From: Caulobacterales bacterium
Lineage (GTDB): Bacteria > Pseudomonadota > Alphaproteobacteria > Caulobacterales > Caulobacteraceae
Assembly (NCBI GenBank): GCA_947474805.1
Contig: CANJKM010000007.1
Coordinates: 1-32,144 of the forward strand
Direction of reading: 5' to 3'
DNA length: 32,144 bases
Each line of letters opens with the position of its first letter. Position 1 is the first letter of the stretch. Below the pieces are notes generated by a model, which was not told where the DNA came from, searched no databases, and was given only the letters and a program-made list of their open reading frames with translations. The translations under genes were made by a program, and so were the position numbers. Below, one piece after another: positions 23,515-31,675 of this stretch.

Positions 23515-23874
23515 TCATATAGTGACAATGACGCCGTTGCACACCGCCACTGGCCAGGGCGTAAGGCCTGCGCCGAAGCATGGGCCGCCCAGGCAGGCGC
23601 CGTCCTCGACGGCGAAGAGGGCGCCGTGCCAGCTGCATTGGATTACTTCGCCGTCCGCGGCGAGATAGGCGTCGAGCTGCTGAGCGAGCGGCAGGCCCTG
23701 ATGCGGGCAGCGGTCGACGTAGCCCTTCACCGCGTCTCCCTTTCGGACCACGAAGCCGTGGAACCGCCCGGCCCGCAGCTGCAGCACGAAACCACGGGCG
23801 CCGGGGTCGGAGATCAGGTGTAGTTCGCCGAGGGCGACGCCCGGCGGCGTACGGGAGAGACGTTCGGCGGTCAC
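23515..23874 (-). CDS. Small Rieske [2Fe-2S] protein of the homogentisate operon
   Basis: A 119-residue soluble Rieske ferredoxin-like protein. The cluster ligands are Cys56 and His58 (RCPHQGLPL) and Cys80 and His83 (CSWHGALF), spaced as in Rieske ferredoxins. Two extra cysteines (Cys94, Cys99) follow the second box. There is no signal peptide or membrane anchor, so it is cytoplasmic and could donate electrons to an oxygenase. The start is the GTG at 23874, which overlaps the maiA stop as GTGA; upstream in-frame sequence is a shadow of maiA. It is the last gene of the tyrosine/homogentisate operon, yet none of the known steps of that pathway needs a Rieske donor. Confidence 0.88.
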   Translation of the reverse strand: MTAERLSRTPPGVALGELHLISDPGARGFVLQLRAGRFHGFVVRKGDAVKGYVDRCPHQGLPLAQQLDAYLAADGEVIQCSWHGALFAVEDGACLGGPCFGAGLTPWPVAVCNGVIVTI

Positions 23875-24515
23875 GCCAAGGGGTCCGCGTCCGGTTGCCG
23901 GCTGGGGTGGGCGGCGGCGACGGGCTCTAGCGCCATCGCGGCGTCGGCGACGCGCCGGATGTTGGGGTAGGGATCGAACGGGACCTTGAACCGCTCGGCC
24001 GAATAGACCTGCGGGACGAGGCAGCAGTCGGCCAGGCTGATGCTGTCGCCGAAAGCGAAGGCCCTCCCGTGGCGGGCGATCAGGGTCTCGAGCGCGTCGA
24101 AGCCCTCGACGATCCAGAGGCGGATCCAGGCCTGAATGTCCGCCTCGCCGGCCTTGAACTGCGACTTGAGTTGATTGAGCACCCGGAGGTTGTTCAACGG
24201 GTGGATGTCGCAGGTGATCAGGGCCGCCATGGCCCGCACCTGGGCCCGATCCGCCGTCGAGGCCGGCAGAAGCGGCGGCTCCGGATAAGTCTCTTCCAGC
24301 CACTCCATGATGGCGCTGCTTTGGGTCAGGATCAGTCCGTCGGCGTCGAGCGTCGGCACCAGGCCCTGCGGCGACAGGGCAAGGTAGGTAGGGTCGCGCT
24401 GCTCTTGCCGGCGTAGGTCTCGCGTGACCTGTGAGAAGGTCGCGCCCTTAAGATTTAGAGCGATCCTGACCCGGTAGGCGGCGCTGGATCGCCAGTAGCC
24501 GTGCAGGGTGATCAT
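23871..24515 (-). CDS. maiA: Maleylacetoacetate isomerase (zeta-class GST)
   Basis: A 214-residue zeta-class glutathione transferase that isomerises 4-maleylacetoacetate to 4-fumarylacetoacetate with glutathione as cofactor. The N-terminal thioredoxin-fold carries the zeta signature SSAAYRVRIALNLKG, including the Ser-Ser pair and Arg used in catalysis. LSPQGLVPTLDADG and QSSAIMEWLEETYPEPPLLP form the glutathione-binding part, and the C-terminal helical domain has CDIHPLNNLRVL and ISLADCCLVPQVYSAERF. The ATG at 24515 overlaps the fahA stop (ATGA). Order in the operon follows fahA and precedes the Rieske gene. Confidence 0.95.
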   Translation of the reverse strand: MITLHGYWRSSAAYRVRIALNLKGATFSQVTRDLRRQEQRDPTYLALSPQGLVPTLDADGLILTQSSAIMEWLEETYPEPPLLPASTADRAQVRAMAALITCDIHPLNNLRVLNQLKSQFKAGEADIQAWIRLWIVEGFDALETLIARHGRAFAFGDSISLADCCLVPQVYSAERFKVPFDPYPNIRRVADAAMALEPVAAAHPSRQPDADPLA

Positions 24516-25816
24516 GGCTCGGACTGAGAGGCGAGGATGCGGGCGCGGCATTCGCCGAAGCCGATCGAGGCGGCGCCCGGAGCGCTGGCGCGGGCAACGA
24601 TGACCACTTCGTCGCCGTCCTCCAGGAAGGCGCGGGTCTCGCCGCTGGGGAGGGTGAGCGGCTGCCTGCCATTGCTGCTGATCTCCAGAAGGCTGCCGAA
24701 CGCTTCGCGCGTTTTGCCCGACAGGGTGCCGGTGCCGATCAGGTCGCCGGGCTGGAGGTTGCAGCCGCCCGACGCGTGGTGAGTGAAGATCTGGGCCACC
24801 GTCCAGTACATGGTGTCGGCGCCGGCGCGGCTGATCACCTGGGGCGCCAAACCCCCGGCTCGCATGCGCGCGGTGGAGATGCTGAGCGCGAGCTCGATCG
24901 CCAAAGCGCCGGCGGTCTGATCGCCGGCGTCCGACAGATAGGCCAGGGGCTGCGGATCATCCGCGGTTCGGGGCGGCTGAGGAATCCAGAAGGGCGCCAG
25001 GGCCTCGGCCGTCACCACCCAGGGCGATATGGTGGTGTGGAAGTTCTTCCCCAGAAAGGGACCGAGCGGCTGGTACTCCCAGGCCTGGATGTCGCGCGCC
25101 GACCAGTCGTTGAGGATGCAGGCGCCGGCGAAATGGTCCAGCGCCTTGTCGATGGGAATGGCCTGGCCCAGGGCGTTGCCCGGCCCGACCCACAGGCCGA
25201 GCTCCAATTCATAGTCGAGCTTGCCGCTGGGGGCGAAGACGGGCGGGGCGTCGGGGGCGGGCTTGATTTGCCCGCGCGGGCGGACGACCGGCTCACCCGA
25301 TGGGCGCACCGACGAGGCGCGGCCGTGGTAGCCGATCGGCACGTATTTGTCGTTCGGCATCAAGGGCGGGTCCGGCCGGAACAGACGGCCGACGTTCACC
25401 GCGTGGTTTATGCCCACGTAGAAGTCGGTGTAGTCGCCGATGCTGGCGGGGTTCCGCAGGCGGCATCCCTTCGCCTCGACCAGCATTGGCCGGACCAGGA
25501 TCTCGTGCGCCCGATCGGTCAGCAGACGGGAGACGTCGGCGCGAAGCGCCCGCCTCTCGGTCGCCGGCAAGGCCAATAGGGCGTTCAGCCGCGGCTCGCG
25601 GGCCGCCAACTGAACGGAGGCCGGGAGAAGGCCGGCCGTGGCGGCGGCGCGCAGATCCAGAATGGAGTCGCCGATGGCGACGCCGATGCGGGCGTCCTCA
25701 CCCGGTGGTTCGAATACGCCGAGCGGCAGGTTCTGGATCGGGAAGTCTCGGTGGTCGTCGGCGGACGCGACCCAGCTCTTGAGGTCGGGGGCGTGGGTCG
25801 AATCTAGAGATTTCAT
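24512..25816 (-). CDS. fahA: Fumarylacetoacetase
   Basis: A 434-residue cytoplasmic hydrolase that splits 4-fumarylacetoacetate into fumarate and acetoacetate, the final step of tyrosine degradation. The N-terminal domain [13 protein letters not shown] and the metal/active-site segments are typical of true [24 protein letters not shown] (Asp ligand and catalytic His), [13 protein letters not shown] (two Glu ligands) and [25 protein letters not shown] (Asp ligand). Full-length eukaryote-like FAH is about 420-435 residues, so this is complete. The ATG at 25816 overlaps the hmgA stop, and its own stop overlaps the maiA start. Confidence 0.96.
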   Translation of the reverse strand: MKSLDSTHAPDLKSWVASADDHRDFPIQNLPLGVFEPPGEDARIGVAIGDSILDLRAAATAGLLPASVQLAAREPRLNALLALPATERRALRADVSRLLTDRAHEILVRPMLVEAKGCRLRNPASIGDYTDFYVGINHAVNVGRLFRPDPPLMPNDKYVPIGYHGRASSVRPSGEPVVRPRGQIKPAPDAPPVFAPSGKLDYELELGLWVGPGNALGQAIPIDKALDHFAGACILNDWSARDIQAWEYQPLGPFLGKNFHTTISPWVVTAEALAPFWIPQPPRTADDPQPLAYLSDAGDQTAGALAIELALSISTARMRAGGLAPQVISRAGADTMYWTVAQIFTHHASGGCNLQPGDLIGTGTLSGKTREAFGSLLEISSNGRQPLTLPSGETRAFLEDGDEVVIVARASAPGAASIGFGECRARILASQSEP

Positions 25817-27102
25817 ACTGGGAGCTGGGCCTTGGTGAAGCCGCTCCAGCAGTCGTCGTAGTCGGACTGCAGATGCGAACTTTCGAGAGCAAAACGGGTG
25901 GGCTGCAAGGGGCGGCGGCCTTCGAACATGAAGGCCATGGTGCCGTCGATCTTATGGGGCGGGTTCTGGGCCTGGATGGCGATCTCGTAGGTCGATCGAT
26001 CCGGGCCGTGATGGCTAATGCAATTGTGCAGCGAGGCGCCTCCCGGCACGAAACCGCCGAGCTTCGCGTCATAGGCGCCGGTGATGAGCCCCATGAACTC
26101 GCTCATGATGTTGCGGTGGAACCAGGGCGGCCGGAAGGTGTGCTCGGCCACCATCCAGCGCGGCGGGAAGATGACGAAATCGCAGTTGGCCGTGCCCGGG
26201 GTGTCGGTGGGCGAGGTCAGGACGGTGAAGATGGAGGGATCGGGGTGGTCGAAGCTGACCGTCCCGATCGTGTTGAAATTGGCGAGGTCGTATTTGTAGG
26301 GCGCGAAATTGCCGTGCCAAGCGACCACGTCGAGCGGCGACCAGGCGAGCTCGGTGCTCCACATTCGTCCCTGGTACTTCTGCACCCATTGGGTCGGGGT
26401 CTCGACGTCCTCGTACCAGGCGCAAGGCGTGAGGAAGTCGCGCGGATTGGCCAGACCGTTGGAGCCGATGGGGCCAAGCTCGGGGAGGCGGAACAGGGCG
26501 CCGTAGTTCTCGCAGACATAGCCGCGCGACGGGCCGGCGACACCGACCCGGAACTTCACCCCGCGCGGCACGACGGCGATCTCGCCGGGGGAGACGGAAA
26601 GGCGGCCAAGCTCGGTGTCGATGGCGAGCGCGCCCTCTTGCGGCAGGATCAGCAGCTCGCCGTCGGCGTTGGAGAACACCTTTCCGGTCATCGGGATGTC
26701 GGCGCGGTAGAGGTGCACGCCCATGCCGGAGGCGTCGGCCGGCGCGCCGCTGCCGGCGTAGGTGGCCAGGCCATCGACGAAGTCGGTCGGCTTTTCGGAG
26801 GGGGGCAGGGGGTCCCACCGGAGGCGGTTCGGCCCGGCCTCGGCCTCATCGAACGGCCCCGAGCGGATCAGAGGGGCGCCCCCGTAGGGCCCAAAGCGCG
26901 GGTGGCCCACGGTCGGCCGCAGGCGATAGAGCCAGGAGCGACGGTTCTCTCCGCGCGGGGCGGTGAAGGCGGCGCCGGAAATCTGTTCGGCGTAAAGCCC
27001 GTATGGCACGCGCTGGGGCGAGTTCTGGCCCGTAGGCAGGGCTCCAGCGACCGCTTCGGAAGCGAAGTCGTTGGCGAAACCGGAAAGGTAGTCTTGCACC
27101 AT
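25813..27102 (-). CDS. hmgA: Homogentisate 1,2-dioxygenase
   Basis: A 429-residue Fe(II) cupin-fold dioxygenase that opens homogentisate to 4-maleylacetoacetate. Iron ligands fit the known enzyme: His329 and Glu335 in [12 protein letters not shown], and His365 in SHHGPD, with the same spacing as human HGD (His335, Glu341, His371). Other family stretches are [10 protein letters not shown] and [37 protein letters not shown]. The ATG at 27102 is chosen because it gives the standard N-terminus MVQDYLSGF and begins two bases after the hppD stop; the longer open frame to 27756 shadows hppD. Overlaps fahA by four bases. Confidence 0.96.
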   Translation of the reverse strand: MVQDYLSGFANDFASEAVAGALPTGQNSPQRVPYGLYAEQISGAAFTAPRGENRRSWLYRLRPTVGHPRFGPYGGAPLIRSGPFDEAEAGPNRLRWDPLPPSEKPTDFVDGLATYAGSGAPADASGMGVHLYRADIPMTGKVFSNADGELLILPQEGALAIDTELGRLSVSPGEIAVVPRGVKFRVGVAGPSRGYVCENYGALFRLPELGPIGSNGLANPRDFLTPCAWYEDVETPTQWVQKYQGRMWSTELAWSPLDVVAWHGNFAPYKYDLANFNTIGTVSFDHPDPSIFTVLTSPTDTPGTANCDFVIFPPRWMVAEHTFRPPWFHRNIMSEFMGLITGAYDAKLGGFVPGGASLHNCISHHGPDRSTYEIAIQAQNPPHKIDGTMAFMFEGRRPLQPTRFALESSHLQSDYDDCWSGFTKAQLPV

Positions 27103-27104
27103 GA

Positions 27105-28163
27105 TTAGGCGTCCACCGTGATCACGCCGCGCCGGATCTGGTCGAGTTCGATCGACTCGAACAGGGCCTGGAAGTTGCCGTTGCCAAAACCCTGGTTGCC
27201 CTTGCGCTGGATGATTTCGAAGAAGATCGGGCCGAACAGATTGTTGCTGAAAATCTGCAAGAGGACGCCCTCCCGGCTCACATCGCCGTCGATCAGGATG
27301 CGGTTCCGACGCAGCCGGTCCAAGTCCTCGCCGTGGCCCGGAACGCGCTCGTCGACCAATTCGTAGTAGGTCTCGATGGTGTCCTGCAGCACTAAGCCCC
27401 GAGCGCGCAGCGTCTCGACCGTGCCGTAGATGTCGTCGGTGGTGAAGGCTAGGTGCTGGATGCCCTCGCCATTGTACTCGCGCAGGAACTCCTCGATCTG
27501 GCTCTTGTCGTCCTGGCTTTCGTTGAGGGGGATTCGGATCGCGCCGTCGGGGGCGATCATGGCCTGACTGAAGAGGCCCGTGGCCTGGCCCTTGATGTCG
27601 AAATACTTCTGCTCGTCGAAGCCGAAGATCTGCCGGTAGAACTCCGACCAGGTCCGCATCTCGCCGCGCCGGACATTGTGGGTCAGGTGGTCGAGCTGGA
27701 GGAGGCCGACCCTGTTCGCGGCTGCGGCCTCGGCGGCGCCGGGAATCGGCTCCCAATCCGCGAAGGCTTGGCCCGCGCCGACCAGATAGAGATAGGATCC
27801 GCCAATCCCTTCGAGCACCCGTGCGCTCGGCCCGAGCAGCGAACGGGCAGGATCGCCCGCCTTGGCTCCGCGCCGAAGCGCCTCCTTGTAAGCGTATTCG
27901 GGCGCAGCGACCTTGAAGGCCATGCCGTTGGCGGAGGGTCCGTGCTGCGCGCGGAAGTCCGCGACCTGCCCCGATGGCTCTTCGTTGACGACGAGGTTGA
28001 TCCGGCCCTGGGTGTAGAGCGTGGCCGCCTTGGTCGGGTGGCGGGCGGCGCCGGCGAAGCCAAACAGCTCCAAAGTCGTCTTCATCGCGGCTGGATCGGC
28101 GCTGGTGAACTCGACGAAGGCGAAGCCGTCCAGGCCCAGCGGGTTGTCGCGATCGTAATTCAT
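27105..28163 (-). CDS. hppD: 4-hydroxyphenylpyruvate dioxygenase
   Basis: A 352-residue Fe(II) enzyme of the VOC superfamily that converts 4-hydroxyphenylpyruvate to homogentisate with decarboxylation and side-chain shift. The iron ligands are His159 ([10 protein letters not shown]), His237 (GEGIQHLAF) and Glu316 ([12 protein letters not shown]). The C-terminal [25 protein letters not shown] is the helix that gates the active site. Length is typical of bacterial HPPD. The ATG at 28163 gives the usual start [13 protein letters not shown]. It is the first gene of the hppD-hmgA-fahA-maiA-Rieske operon and is divergent from an Lrp/AsnC regulator, which probably controls it. Confidence 0.96.
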   Translation of the reverse strand: MNYDRDNPLGLDGFAFVEFTSADPAAMKTTLELFGFAGAARHPTKAATLYTQGRINLVVNEEPSGQVADFRAQHGPSANGMAFKVAAPEYAYKEALRRGAKAGDPARSLLGPSARVLEGIGGSYLYLVGAGQAFADWEPIPGAAEAAAANRVGLLQLDHLTHNVRRGEMRTWSEFYRQIFGFDEQKYFDIKGQATGLFSQAMIAPDGAIRIPLNESQDDKSQIEEFLREYNGEGIQHLAFTTDDIYGTVETLRARGLVLQDTIETYYELVDERVPGHGEDLDRLRRNRILIDGDVSREGVLLQIFSNNLFGPIFFEIIQRKGNQGFGNGNFQALFESIELDQIRRGVITVDA

Positions 28164-28299
28164 GGAAACGGCTCCAGCATGAGGTCTGCGAAGCAGACTA
28201 TCCACGATGCCCGAGCGCGTCCGTTCAGATGGTGGGTTAATTCCAAGAATTGTGGAATATATGTTTCGACTATTGGCCATATAGCAAATGGTTTGTTCC
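28164..28299. promoter_or_regulatory. Divergent hppD / Lrp-family promoter region with candidate operator
   Basis: These 136 bases become AT-rich near the regulator gene. A perfect inverted repeat ATTCCA-N7-TGGAAT lies at 28240-28258, about 80 bases from the hppD start and 45 from the regulator start. Another TTCCATGGA overlaps the regulator start codon. Divergent position and arm spacing suggest binding by the adjacent Lrp/AsnC protein, with tyrosine or a derivative as plausible effector. Confidence 0.5.
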
Positions 28300-28755
28300 A
28301 TGGATGCGCTAGATCGCAACATTGTAATCGCCCTGCAGCGGGAAGGCGGGCTGAGCCACGCCGCCCTGGCCGAGCGGGTTGGGGCCTCCCAGGCCGCGTG
28401 CTGGCGCCGGGTGAAAGCCCTGGAAGCGGCGGGTGTCCTGGGCCCGACCGTGCGATTGGTCGAACCGGGCGCGGTGCAACTGACCGTGACGGTGATCTGT
28501 CAGGTGCGGTTGAAAAATCATCTGCCTGAGAGCACGCGGCAGTTCGAAAGCTTCGTGTCGACCCAGCCTGAGATCATGGAGTGCTATTCCATGTCGGGGG
28601 AGTGGGACTACCTGCTGAGAGTCGTCGCTAAGGATGTCGCCGGCTATGAGACGTTCTTGATGCGGCACCTTTTGCCCCAGCCTTCAGTAGCGACGGCGGC
28701 GTCTCATTTCGCCCTGCGCGAGGTGAAATACACTACCGTCCTGCCCATCCCCTAG
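28300..28755 (+). CDS. Lrp/AsnC family transcriptional regulator
   Basis: A 151-residue regulator with an N-terminal winged helix-turn-helix (LDRNIVIALQREGGLSHAALAERVGASQAACWRRVKALEAAGVL, residues 4-48) and a C-terminal RAM/AsnC effector-binding domain (VICQVRLKN..., EIMECYSMSGEWDYLLRVVAKDVAGYETFL). It is cytoplasmic and expected to form dimers or octamers that respond to an amino acid or aromatic acid. The ATG at 28300 gives the standard MDALDRNI start; an ATG four codons upstream is also possible, and neither has a strong ribosome-binding site. Divergence from hppD suggests it regulates tyrosine catabolism. Its TAG overlaps the convergent MFS gene's stop. Confidence 0.93.
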   Translation: MDALDRNIVIALQREGGLSHAALAERVGASQAACWRRVKALEAAGVLGPTVRLVEPGAVQLTVTVICQVRLKNHLPESTRQFESFVSTQPEIMECYSMSGEWDYLLRVVAKDVAGYETFLMRHLLPQPSVATAASHFALREVKYTTVLPIP

Positions 28756-29951
28756 ACGGCTAGACGGCGGCTGCTCTCGGTGCGGCGGAAGCACCACGCG
28801 GCGGCGAGGCCGGCGATCACTGCCAGCGGTATGATGCGCATCAGGACGGTCGAGCTGGACAGGCCGCCCGACAGCATCAGACCCACCGCCGCCGGTCCGA
28901 CCACCGAGCCAGCCCGGCCCGCGGCCACGGCGGCTCCAACGCCCGCCCCCCGTAAGCGGCTGGCGTAGAGTTCGGGGGTGAGGCCATAGAGGACGAAGGC
29001 CGAAGTGATCACAAAGGCGCCGGCGAAGAAGGCGAGGGAAAGCATGGCCGCAGGCTGGTCGCCGAACGACGCGAGGCCGAGAAGGCTGGCGGCCATGCCC
29101 AGGTAGACCGCGGCGATCATGGTCCGGGGCCGCGAGGTCGCCAGGCCAGCGGCGAAGAGGAGCGTGCCTGTGCAGCCGCCAAGGTTGAACCAGAAGGCCG
29201 CAGCCGCCGCGACCTGCGGCGGGTGGCCCTGGCCCGTCACCAGCAGGGGCAACCAGTTGAGAAACAGGTGGAGTAGGAGGAGGGTGCAGAAGAAGGCGAG
29301 CCACAGGGCGATGGTCGACCCGGCTCGCTCTCTCGAGAAGAGCTCTTTCCACAAGCTTTGGCCGTCGCTTTCCGCCGCGCTCGTCTCGGTCTTCGGCACG
29401 CAGAGCAGAACTAAGGGCGCAAGGAAGATAGGCCCCAGTCCGCCCGCTAGGAAGATCAAGCGCCAGTCGGCGGCGCCGCGCGCGATCTGGGACGCAATCA
29501 GGCCGCCGACCGGGGTTCCGACCCAGAGGGCGGTGGCCATTGACCGCTTCCAGCGAAGCGGGGTGGCGTCGGCGGTGATGGCGATCAGGTTAGGCATGGC
29601 TCCGCCAAGGCCCAGGCCGGTCAGGAAACGGACGAGCACTAAGGCGGCGGGTGTAGCCGCGACTGTCATAACGAGGGAGAAGACGCCGAAGATGACGATG
29701 GAGCCTGCCAGCGCCCAGCGCCGACCGATACGGTCTCCTAGCCAGCCGCCCGGCCCCGCGCCGAAAAAGAGCCCGAGGGGGCCGGCGCTAAACAGCAGGC
29801 CGGCCTGAGTCGGCGAGAGCCCGAACTCTTTCACCAGTTTGGGGGCGGCTACGCCCACGGACTGGATGTCGAGGCCTTCGAGTACGGTGGCCAACAGGCA
29901 GACGGCGATTGTCGAGATCCACACGCGCAGAGTCGTCCTGTCCTCCGCCAT
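28752..29951 (-). CDS. MFS transporter, aromatic acid:H+ symporter (AAHS)-like
   Basis: A 399-residue inner-membrane protein with about 12 hydrophobic helices. TM1 contains the LEGLDIQSVGVAAPKL segment, where the acidic residue and Asp are characteristic of aromatic-acid symporters such as MhpT, BenK and PcaK. The MFS loop 2-3 motif appears as GWLGDRIGRRWAL, and LTGLGLGGAMPNLIAI in TM4 is also AAHS-like. The ATG at 29951 follows a GGGGG purine run; a TTG twelve bases upstream is less likely. It is the last gene of a co-directional series starting with an amine oxidase, so it may import that pathway's substrate, or aromatic acids for the neighbouring homogentisate pathway. Confidence 0.9.
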   Translation of the reverse strand: MAEDRTTLRVWISTIAVCLLATVLEGLDIQSVGVAAPKLVKEFGLSPTQAGLLFSAGPLGLFFGAGPGGWLGDRIGRRWALAGSIVIFGVFSLVMTVAATPAALVLVRFLTGLGLGGAMPNLIAITADATPLRWKRSMATALWVGTPVGGLIASQIARGAADWRLIFLAGGLGPIFLAPLVLLCVPKTETSAAESDGQSLWKELFSRERAGSTIALWLAFFCTLLLLHLFLNWLPLLVTGQGHPPQVAAAAAFWFNLGGCTGTLLFAAGLATSRPRTMIAAVYLGMAASLLGLASFGDQPAAMLSLAFFAGAFVITSAFVLYGLTPELYASRLRGAGVGAAVAAGRAGSVVGPAAVGLMLSGGLSSSTVLMRIIPLAVIAGLAAAWCFRRTESSRRLAV

Positions 29952-30004
29952 GGGAGCCCCCAATCTGTTGGATTGCTGGTGCGGAGTCGGATCGCCTGGC
30001 GGCG

Positions 30005-30382
30005 CTAGTGGGCTTCGCCGATGACGCGGCCGTCGGCGCCGGCGACCGTCATCAAGCTGCCGCCCGGCTGGCCGTCGCGGAGAGGGCGAATCTTGACCAC
30101 GATCTTGTCGCCCGGCTTGATCGAGTTGCGCTTCCAGCCCTTGCGGGCCAGACCGTTAGGGCTGGTGCCCTCGATCGACCATTCGATCTGCTTGCCCTGC
30201 TGGTTGGGGACATACAGCTGGATCCAGGTGTGTGGATTCTCCCACTGAAATTCCTTCACCGTACCGGTGAGCGTCAGTTCCTTCGTCGCGTCGAACATCG
30301 CGAAGGAGTGGTGGGCGAGGGCCAGCCCCGGAGCGGCGGCGACGCCGGCCGCCAAGGCGACGGCGATCGGATTGAGTTTCAT
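30005..30382 (-). CDS. DUF6152 family exported protein
   Basis: A 125-residue protein with a Sec signal (MKLNPIAVALAAGVAAAPGLALA-HH) and a small beta-rich domain. The mature part begins with HHSFAMFDATKELTLTGTVKEFQWENPHTWIQLYV, the DUF6152 signature, and ends KPGDKIVVKIRPLRDGQPGGSLMTV. The two N-terminal histidines could bind a metal, but no function is known. Such proteins often sit beside the kind of exported protein encoded next (upstream on this strand), 44 bases away. It lies 53 bases before the MFS gene, so all may be cotranscribed. Confidence 0.88.
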   Translation of the reverse strand: MKLNPIAVALAAGVAAAPGLALAHHSFAMFDATKELTLTGTVKEFQWENPHTWIQLYVPNQQGKQIEWSIEGTSPNGLARKGWKRNSIKPGDKIVVKIRPLRDGQPGGSLMTVAGADGRVIGEAH

Positions 30383-30426
30383 GGCGCGTTCCTTCCTGTC
30401 CTGGGTCTCTATTCGGGCGCGAGGCC

Positions 30427-31212
30427 CTAGTCTTCCTGCTTGGGCAAGACGATCTGGGTCTGGCCCTTCTCGTCTATGTAGAAGCGATTGTTGGTGCAGA
30501 CGTAATCGACGATCTCGTAGTCCTTGATCCGCGAGTAGGTGCGTGTCGATTTGTACGGCGCGGTGAATGCCACCGGGTCGTACATGGTCAGCTCGTCCTC
30601 CATCTTGTCCGGGCTGAGCAGGCGGATGCGCTCAACGATCCGCATCTTGTCGCTGCGGGGCACGCCCGTGCTCTGTATCGGCGTTTCGCCTCGGATGTTG
30701 ACGGTCTCGACGACCAGAGTGTTCCCCTCCCAGTGGCCGGTCGAGTGGCCGTTGAACAGGAGCCCGGCTTCCTCCGGGTCCGGGTGCTTTCGGCCGTCCA
30801 GATAAATGCGGCGAGCCTGATTGAGGTATTCGGTCAGGAGGGTGACCTGCTTATCCTGGATGATCCATTCGAACGGGTAGGGAGTGATCATCAGGCGCGG
30901 CATGCCGGGCGGCGAGCAGTTGGTCGTGGGATCGTTGACGGCTATTCCCTGGGCCGCGAGATCTTGAATCGCCTTATACTTAGCGGCGAACTCAGGCGTG
31001 AAGGGCGGCGGGTTGATCGCGTCGTTGTGACCAGGCGTGTTTCCGCTGGCGGCGCCCTTGGTCGGATCCGTGAAAAGCACGCCCTGGTCCTGCTCCCAAA
31101 TGCCGGAAAAGTCGCGGCTGGCGGGCGTGGGCGCCGCGCTCGTGGAAGGGGCCGATCCCAACGCCAGCCCGGCGAGGACGGTGGACATCAGGATTGAGCG
31201 GAATGCTCGCAT
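30427..31212 (-). CDS. Exported protein of unknown function (G-x-W-E-G-N-T-L-V-V-E-T motif family)
   Basis: A 261-residue periplasmic or surface protein with a Sec signal (MRAFRSILMSTVLAGLALGSAPSTSA-AP). The mature part opens with DFSGIWEQDQG and contains FNGHSTGHWEGNTLVVETVNIRGET and ERIRLLSPDKMEDELTMYDPVAFTAPYKSTRTY. This lipocalin-like beta pattern, with a GxWEGxTLVVxT core, recurs in many exported proteins of sphingomonads and Caulobacteraceae, often beside DUF6152 proteins. A CSPPGMPRLM segment resembles a C-x-P-x-G-x-P-R turn common in the group. The ATG at 31212 has AAGG upstream; the open frame extends to 31305 without a better start. Function unknown. Confidence 0.85.
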   Translation of the reverse strand: MRAFRSILMSTVLAGLALGSAPSTSAAPTPASRDFSGIWEQDQGVLFTDPTKGAASGNTPGHNDAINPPPFTPEFAAKYKAIQDLAAQGIAVNDPTTNCSPPGMPRLMITPYPFEWIIQDKQVTLLTEYLNQARRIYLDGRKHPDPEEAGLLFNGHSTGHWEGNTLVVETVNIRGETPIQSTGVPRSDKMRIVERIRLLSPDKMEDELTMYDPVAFTAPYKSTRTYSRIKDYEIVDYVCTNNRFYIDEKGQTQIVLPKQED

Positions 31213-31276
31213 TGGCGTCGCCTTTGATTGGGGCCAGCGGCCCAGGAAGCGGCCAAGCGGCCGCTCGAAAGTTGGG

Positions 31277-31675
31277 TTAGTTGGCGTTGGACGGGTTCTG
31301 CCCAAGCTGGTTATTGGTCTTTTTGCGAACGTCGTCGATGAACTCGGGCGTGACCGGCGCGGCGCCGTTGCCCCAGCTCATCCGGATATGGCTGACAATG
31401 GCCGCCAGCTGCTCGTCGGCAAGGTCGTTCTTGAACGAGGGCATGCCGTTACGCCCGGCCAGGATGGTCCGGGTCAGCTCGGTCGGGTCGCCCTTCACGA
31501 ACGGATTGCTGGCGAGGGCCGGGAAGATTCCCTGAATGCCGGCGCCCTCGGGCTGGTGGCAGGCCGAGCAGTTGTCGATGAAGGTCTGGCGCGGCTCGGC
31601 CGGCGCGGCGCCGCCGACAGCGGGCGCCAGCAGCGCCAGTCCCAGCACAACGGGGATGGCGGCGGCCTTGATCAT
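31277..31675 (-). CDS. c-type cytochrome paired with a flavin amine oxidase
   Basis: A 132-residue exported monohaem cytochrome c. A Sec signal (MIKAAAIPVVLGLALLAPAVGG) is followed by the haem-attachment motif CSACH (Cys36, Cys39, His40) and the likely distal ligand Met78 in AGRNGMPSF. The C-terminal helix ADEQLAAIVSHIRMSWGN is typical of class I cytochromes in dehydrogenase electron-transfer chains. The ATG at 31675 overlaps the stop of the upstream amine oxidase gene (ATGA), so the two products are made together. Role as electron acceptor for the flavoenzyme is inferred from this coupling and from the NicA2/CycN precedent. Confidence 0.92.
   Translation of the reverse strand: MIKAAAIPVVLGLALLAPAVGGAAPAEPRQTFIDNCSACHQPEGAGIQGIFPALASNPFVKGDPTELTRTILAGRNGMPSFKNDLADEQLAAIVSHIRMSWGNGAAPVTPEFIDDVRKKTNNQLGQNPSNAN

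Noticed and set aside
23875-24303. Long N-terminal extension of the Rieske gene
   Set aside because: It is a shadow of maiA; the Rieske domain starts after the GTG that overlaps the maiA stop.
24512-25816. Possible redundancy between the two FAH-superfamily genes
   Set aside because: The gene at 18.5 kb is a shorter, Tat-exported FAH-superfamily protein lacking the N-terminal domain of true fumarylacetoacetase, so it is not a duplicate of fahA.
27103-27756. N-terminal extension of homogentisate dioxygenase
   Set aside because: It overlaps the 3' part of hppD and is Arg/Pro-rich shadow sequence; family alignment begins at the ATG at 27102.
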